Positions 60,401 through 64,000 of a DNA stretch of 64,000 nt are shown in pieces (the stretch's first letter is position 1; every line of letters begins with the position of its first letter). The notes below the pieces were generated by a model, which did not search any database, was not told the DNA's origin, and worked only from the letters and a program-made list of their open reading frames with translations. Source of the stretch: Camarhynchus parvulus. Taxonomy: Eukaryota > Chordata > Aves > Passeriformes > Thraupidae. Location: contig NW_022148699.1 in NCBI RefSeq assembly GCF_901933205.1, forward strand, positions 1 to 64,000, in the 5' to 3' direction. Position numbers and translations under genes: made by a program.

Positions 60401-61700
60401 TAGGGCCACTGGGCACAGGCCCCCAAACATACACAACCAAGCTTTACCCTCTGAAACAAAACTCACCAGCCCCGTCCTTGATGGCACATTGTGGGACTCA
60501 GCTGGCACCATCAAACTAACTGAGTTGGCACCAAGCTTGAAGCTTGGGTCTGGGAGGTGCATCCTGAAGTGATCAGCGGATTTTCGGCGGTTTCAGCTGC
60601 CACCGTGGGCACAGGCCCCCTGTAAAACATGCAAAACAACGCCGCCTTCCCTTTCACAAACAAAAACTCTACCTTCAGCCCCAGTCCTTGATGGCAGATT
60701 ATTGGGGAGACCCCCGCTTGGTACTCCTGTCAAACCTAGCCCTGAAAGGGTACTGTGCAGCTTGAATCTGGGAGGCATCCGGCATGATCGCGGATTAAAA
60801 GCACCGGTCCCGGCTAGCCCCCAAACATAACAATCTTTCCCTCACAAAAAAACCCACCACATGATGGCAGATTGAGGGACGTAATGGCCTATAAACACTG
60901 CACTGGCAGGTCTGGAGGCATCATGTATTGATTAGGGAGTGGGGGGCACCTGGCTCGGTACCAAACAATAAGGGCCAAAACACAAGCCCCACGAAGAGTG
61001 AACGTGGCACTACATACCGAGCTGCACCGGTTTATCAGCCTCACCCACGACCGTGCCCCAGCGCCCCAAACACCCACTAGAAGCACCAGCTCGGGTGGGA
61101 GTAGTCAGAGGATTGACAGTGCCACCTGTCATATGGCTCCTAACATAATCAACGGGCCTTTCCCCGAAAACAAAAAACCACCATCCCCGTCCTTGATGTG
61201 ATTAGTGGAACTGTATAAAAACCAGGAGGAGCACTGGTGAGCTTGGGTGGGAGGCATTCGATCTGATTTTAGGGCAGAGCACTCCCGGCCTCAGGCCCCA
61301 AACATAAACAACGGGCCTCCCTAGAAACAAAAACCACACCTCGAGGAGATGGATCCCTAAACCACAAACAGGCCGGCGCTGTGGGGAGCAGACTGTTTTA
61401 GTGCTTCCAGCACATGGCCCCCAAACATAAATAACAAGGCCTTTCCCTAGAAAAAACTCACTACCCGGTCCTGACGATTGTATGGTCTCATAGGTTCACG
61501 GAGCTTGGGAGGCATTCGATAGGGCCTGGCAGTCGAGCCTATGGCCCGCAAACATAAACAAGGGCTTTCCTCTAAACAAAACTCACACCCCGGTCCTTGA
61601 TGGCAGATTGTGGGACTCTGTACACTATCCAACCAGCCCGAAGTTGGCACTGGTGCCAGCTTGGGTCTGGAGGCACTGCGTACGGTGGATTAGAGCATCA
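60400..61700 (+). repeat. Severely degraded 190-bp copies with a nearly non-repetitive island
   Basis: Short recognisable words remain at irregular spacing: GATGGCAGATTATTGGGG at 60,699, GATGGCAGATTGAGGGAC at 60,863, AACGGGCCTTTCC at 61,150, CTTGGGTGGGAGGCATTCG at 61,242, AACAACGGGCC at 61,306, CATGGCCCCCAAACATAAA at 61,413 and GGTCCTTGATGGCAG at 61,590. Between about 60,920 and 61,130 I see almost no 190-bp sequence. No gene, hairpin RNA or mobile element is evident there. The lack of a steady period makes misassembly or a patch of poor consensus plausible. Confidence 0.75.
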
Positions 61701-64000
61701 GACCCGGGCTATGGCCCCCAGATCATACAAACAACGGCCTTTCCTCTGAAATAAACCTCACAGCCCCGGTCCCTGATGGTAGATTGTGGGAACTCGTTGG
61801 CACTATCAAACCAGCCCGAGTTGGCACTGGTGCCAGCTTGGGTCTGAGGCATGCGTATCTAGATTTTCAGGAGCCAGCGCCACTCGGCCTATGGTCCCCA
61901 AACATAAACAACGGGCTTTCCTCTGAAACAAAACTCACCACCCCGGTCCTGATGCAAATTGTGGACCCCGCTGCACTATCAAACCACCGAAAGTGGCACT
62001 GGTGCCAGCTTGGGTCTGGGAGGCATCCTACTCATCGAGGATTCTCAGGAGAGCGCCACCCGGGCCCATGGGCCCCAAACATAAAACAACGGGCCCTCCC
62101 TCTTGAAACAAAATCACCAGCCCCCGTCCTTGGTCAGATTGAGGGACCCGCTGGCACTATCAAACCAGCCCGAGGTGGCACTGGCGCCAGCTTGGGTCTG
62201 GGAGGCATCCTAACATAATGCTAGATTTTCAGGAGCTAGCCGCCCCCCGGCCACAGGCCGCAAACATAAACAACGGGCCTTTCCCCTCTGAAACCAAAAC
62301 CCACCAGCCCCGGTCCTGATGGCAGATTGTGGGAGTCCGTTGGCACTATCAAACCAGCCCGAAGTTGGCACTGGTGCCAGCTTGGGTCTGGGAGGCATCC
62401 CGCGATCGGATCCTCAGGAGCCAGTGCCACCGGGCCCCGGCCCCCAAACATAAACAACGGGCCTTTCCCTCTGAAACAAAACTCACCAGCCCCGGTCCTT
62501 GATGGAGATTGTGAGACTCCTTGGCACATATCAAACCAGCCCGAGTTGGCACTGGTGCCAGCTTGGGTCTGGGAGGCACCGCATCGTGGATTTTCAGGAG
62601 CATCGCCACCGGGCCCATGGCCCCAAACACAAACAACGGGCCTTCCCCTGAAACAAAACTCACCACCCCGGTCCTTGATGCAGATTGTGGGACCTCGCTG
62701 GCACTATCAAACCAGCCCGAGTTGGCACTGGTGCCAGCTTGGGTCTGGGAGGCATCCCGCGCATCGTGGATTTTCAGGAGCCAGCCGCCACCGGGCACTG
62801 GCCCCCAAACATAAACAACGGGCCTTTCCCCTCTGAAACAAAACTCACCAGCCCCGGTCCTTGATGGCAGATTGTGGACACCGTTGGCACTATCAAACCA
62901 GCCCGAGCTGGCACTGGTGCCAGCTTGGGTCTGGGAGGCACCCTGCGTGATGTGGATTTTTGGAGCCACGGCCACTGCCTATGCCCCAAACATAAACAAC
63001 GGGCCTCTCCCTCTGAAACAAAACTCACCACCCCGGTCCTTGATGGCAGATTGTGGGACTCCGCTGGCACTACAAACCAGCCCAGTTGCACTGGTGCAGC
63101 TTGGGTCTGGGAGGCACCCTAGATCGTGGATTTCAGGAGCAGTGCCACTCCGGGCCTATGGCCCCCAAACATAAACAACGGGCTTTCCTCTGAAACAAAA
63201 AGTCACCACCCCGGTCCTTGATGGCAGATTGTGGGATCGTGCACTACCAAACCAGCCCGAGTTGCACTGGTGCCAGCTTGGGTCTGGGAGGCATCCAAGG
63301 ATCGTGGATTTTCAGGAGCCAGCCTGCCACCCGGGCCCATGGCCCCTCAAACATAAAACACGGCCTTTCCCTCTGAAACAAAAGCACCAGCCCCGGTCCT
63401 CGGTGGCAGATTGTGGGACTCGCTGGCACTATCAAACCAGCCCGAGTTGGCACTGGTGCCAGCTTGGGTCTGGGAGGCATCCAAGCATATCACTGGATTT
63501 TCAGGAGCCAGCCGGCCACCCCGGCGCTATGGCCCCTCAAACATAAACAACGGGCCTTTCCCTCTGAAACAAAAGTCACCAGCCCCGGTCCTTGATGGCA
63601 GATTGTGGGCCCCCGCTGGCATCTATCAAACCAGCCCCGAGCTGGCACTGGTGCCAGCTTGGGTCTGGGGAGGCATCCTGCGCATCGCTGGATTTTCAGG
63701 AGCCAGCCGCCACCCCCGGCCTCTGGCCCCCAAACATAAACAACGGGCCCTTTCCCTCTGAAACAAAAACTCACCAGCCCCCGTCCTTGATGGCAGATTG
63801 TGGGACTCCGCTGGCACTATCAAACCAACCCGAGTTGGCACTGGTGCCAGCTTGGGTCTGGGAGGTATCCTGCGATCGCGGATTTTCAGGAGCCAGCCGC
63901 CACCCGGGCCTAGGCCCCCAAACATAAAACAACGGGCCTTTCCCTCTGAAACAAAACTCACCAGCCCCGGTCCTTGATGGCAGATTGTGGGACTCCGCTG
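61700..64000 (+). repeat. 190-bp satellite, recovering copies to the right edge
   Basis: About twelve monomers regain the C consensus from left to right. Early ones still have gaps (GTCTGAGGCATGCG near 61,844, CCACCGAAAGTGG near 61,984, CAGTGCCACCGGGCCCCGG near 62,422). From about 63,400 they are close to canonical, with AAACAAAAGTCACC or AAACAAAACTCACC and CATCGCTGG. The window ends inside a monomer, so the right end of the array is not seen. Confidence 0.9.

Noticed and set aside
60920..61130. Hidden gene or transposon in the degraded island
   Set aside because: No open frame with recognisable domains, terminal repeats, target-site duplication or poly-A tail is visible; weak satellite words flank it on both sides.
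1..64000. CRISPR array
   Set aside because: The units are 190 and 276 bases long and conserved throughout, without unique spacers of 30-40 bases; this is satellite DNA.

Overview
This 64 kb window is satellite DNA from end to end. I find no protein-coding gene, RNA gene, recognisable transposon or CRISPR array. Two tandem repeats with no overall resemblance meet once, near 5,475. Positions 1-5,155 are an AT-leaning 276-bp satellite (120 G+C in the monomer I counted, 43%), about 19 copies. A mosaic boundary monomer follows (5,156-5,475). From 5,476 to the right edge there is a GC-rich ~190-bp satellite (112 G+C in 190, 59%), about 310 copies. Every legible copy of both families points the same way, head to tail. 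Long open frames are by-products of the repeats.

The organism is a eukaryote with large homogeneous satellite arrays; a centromere or pericentromere is the natural setting. A nucleosome-sized, GC-rich ~190-bp monomer would suit an avian centromeric satellite (families of about 190 bp are known in ducks, geese and zebra finch). That is a match of size and composition only, and I could not compare sequences, so the species stays open. The length and occasional consensus defects suggest a long-read, near-complete assembly.

The 190-bp array is layered. Subfamily A (5.48-8.69 kb) changes through a transitional subfamily B (8.69-10.06 kb) into subfamily C, which fills the rest. C keeps an almost exact 190-bp register to about 15.85 kb. 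There, an 85-bp G/C homopolymer anomaly marks the start of a stretch (15.9-25.3 kb) with many small deletions near CpG sites and a mean spacing of about 185-186 bp. From 25.3 to 33.5 kb, rare-variant monomers recur in the same order as at 9.45-14.15 kb, with fixed offsets near 20,099 and 13,290 bp; this is higher-order or segmental duplication inside the array. From 33.5 to 47.2 kb the monomers are the most uniform. From 47 to 58 kb a 'cgctgg' variant is common. From 58.3 to 61.7 kb the repeat degrades, with an unrelated C-rich insertion near 59.05 kb and an almost unrecognisable island near 60.9-61.1 kb. It then recovers toward the right edge.

Two properties shared by the satellites stand out. 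Each monomer carries one dyad-symmetric element, and in the 190-bp family the dyad was completed by one substitution between A and C. Each monomer also concentrates its variation in one short segment. In the boundary monomer, pieces of the 190-bp repeat sit exactly in the variable segment of the 276-bp repeat.
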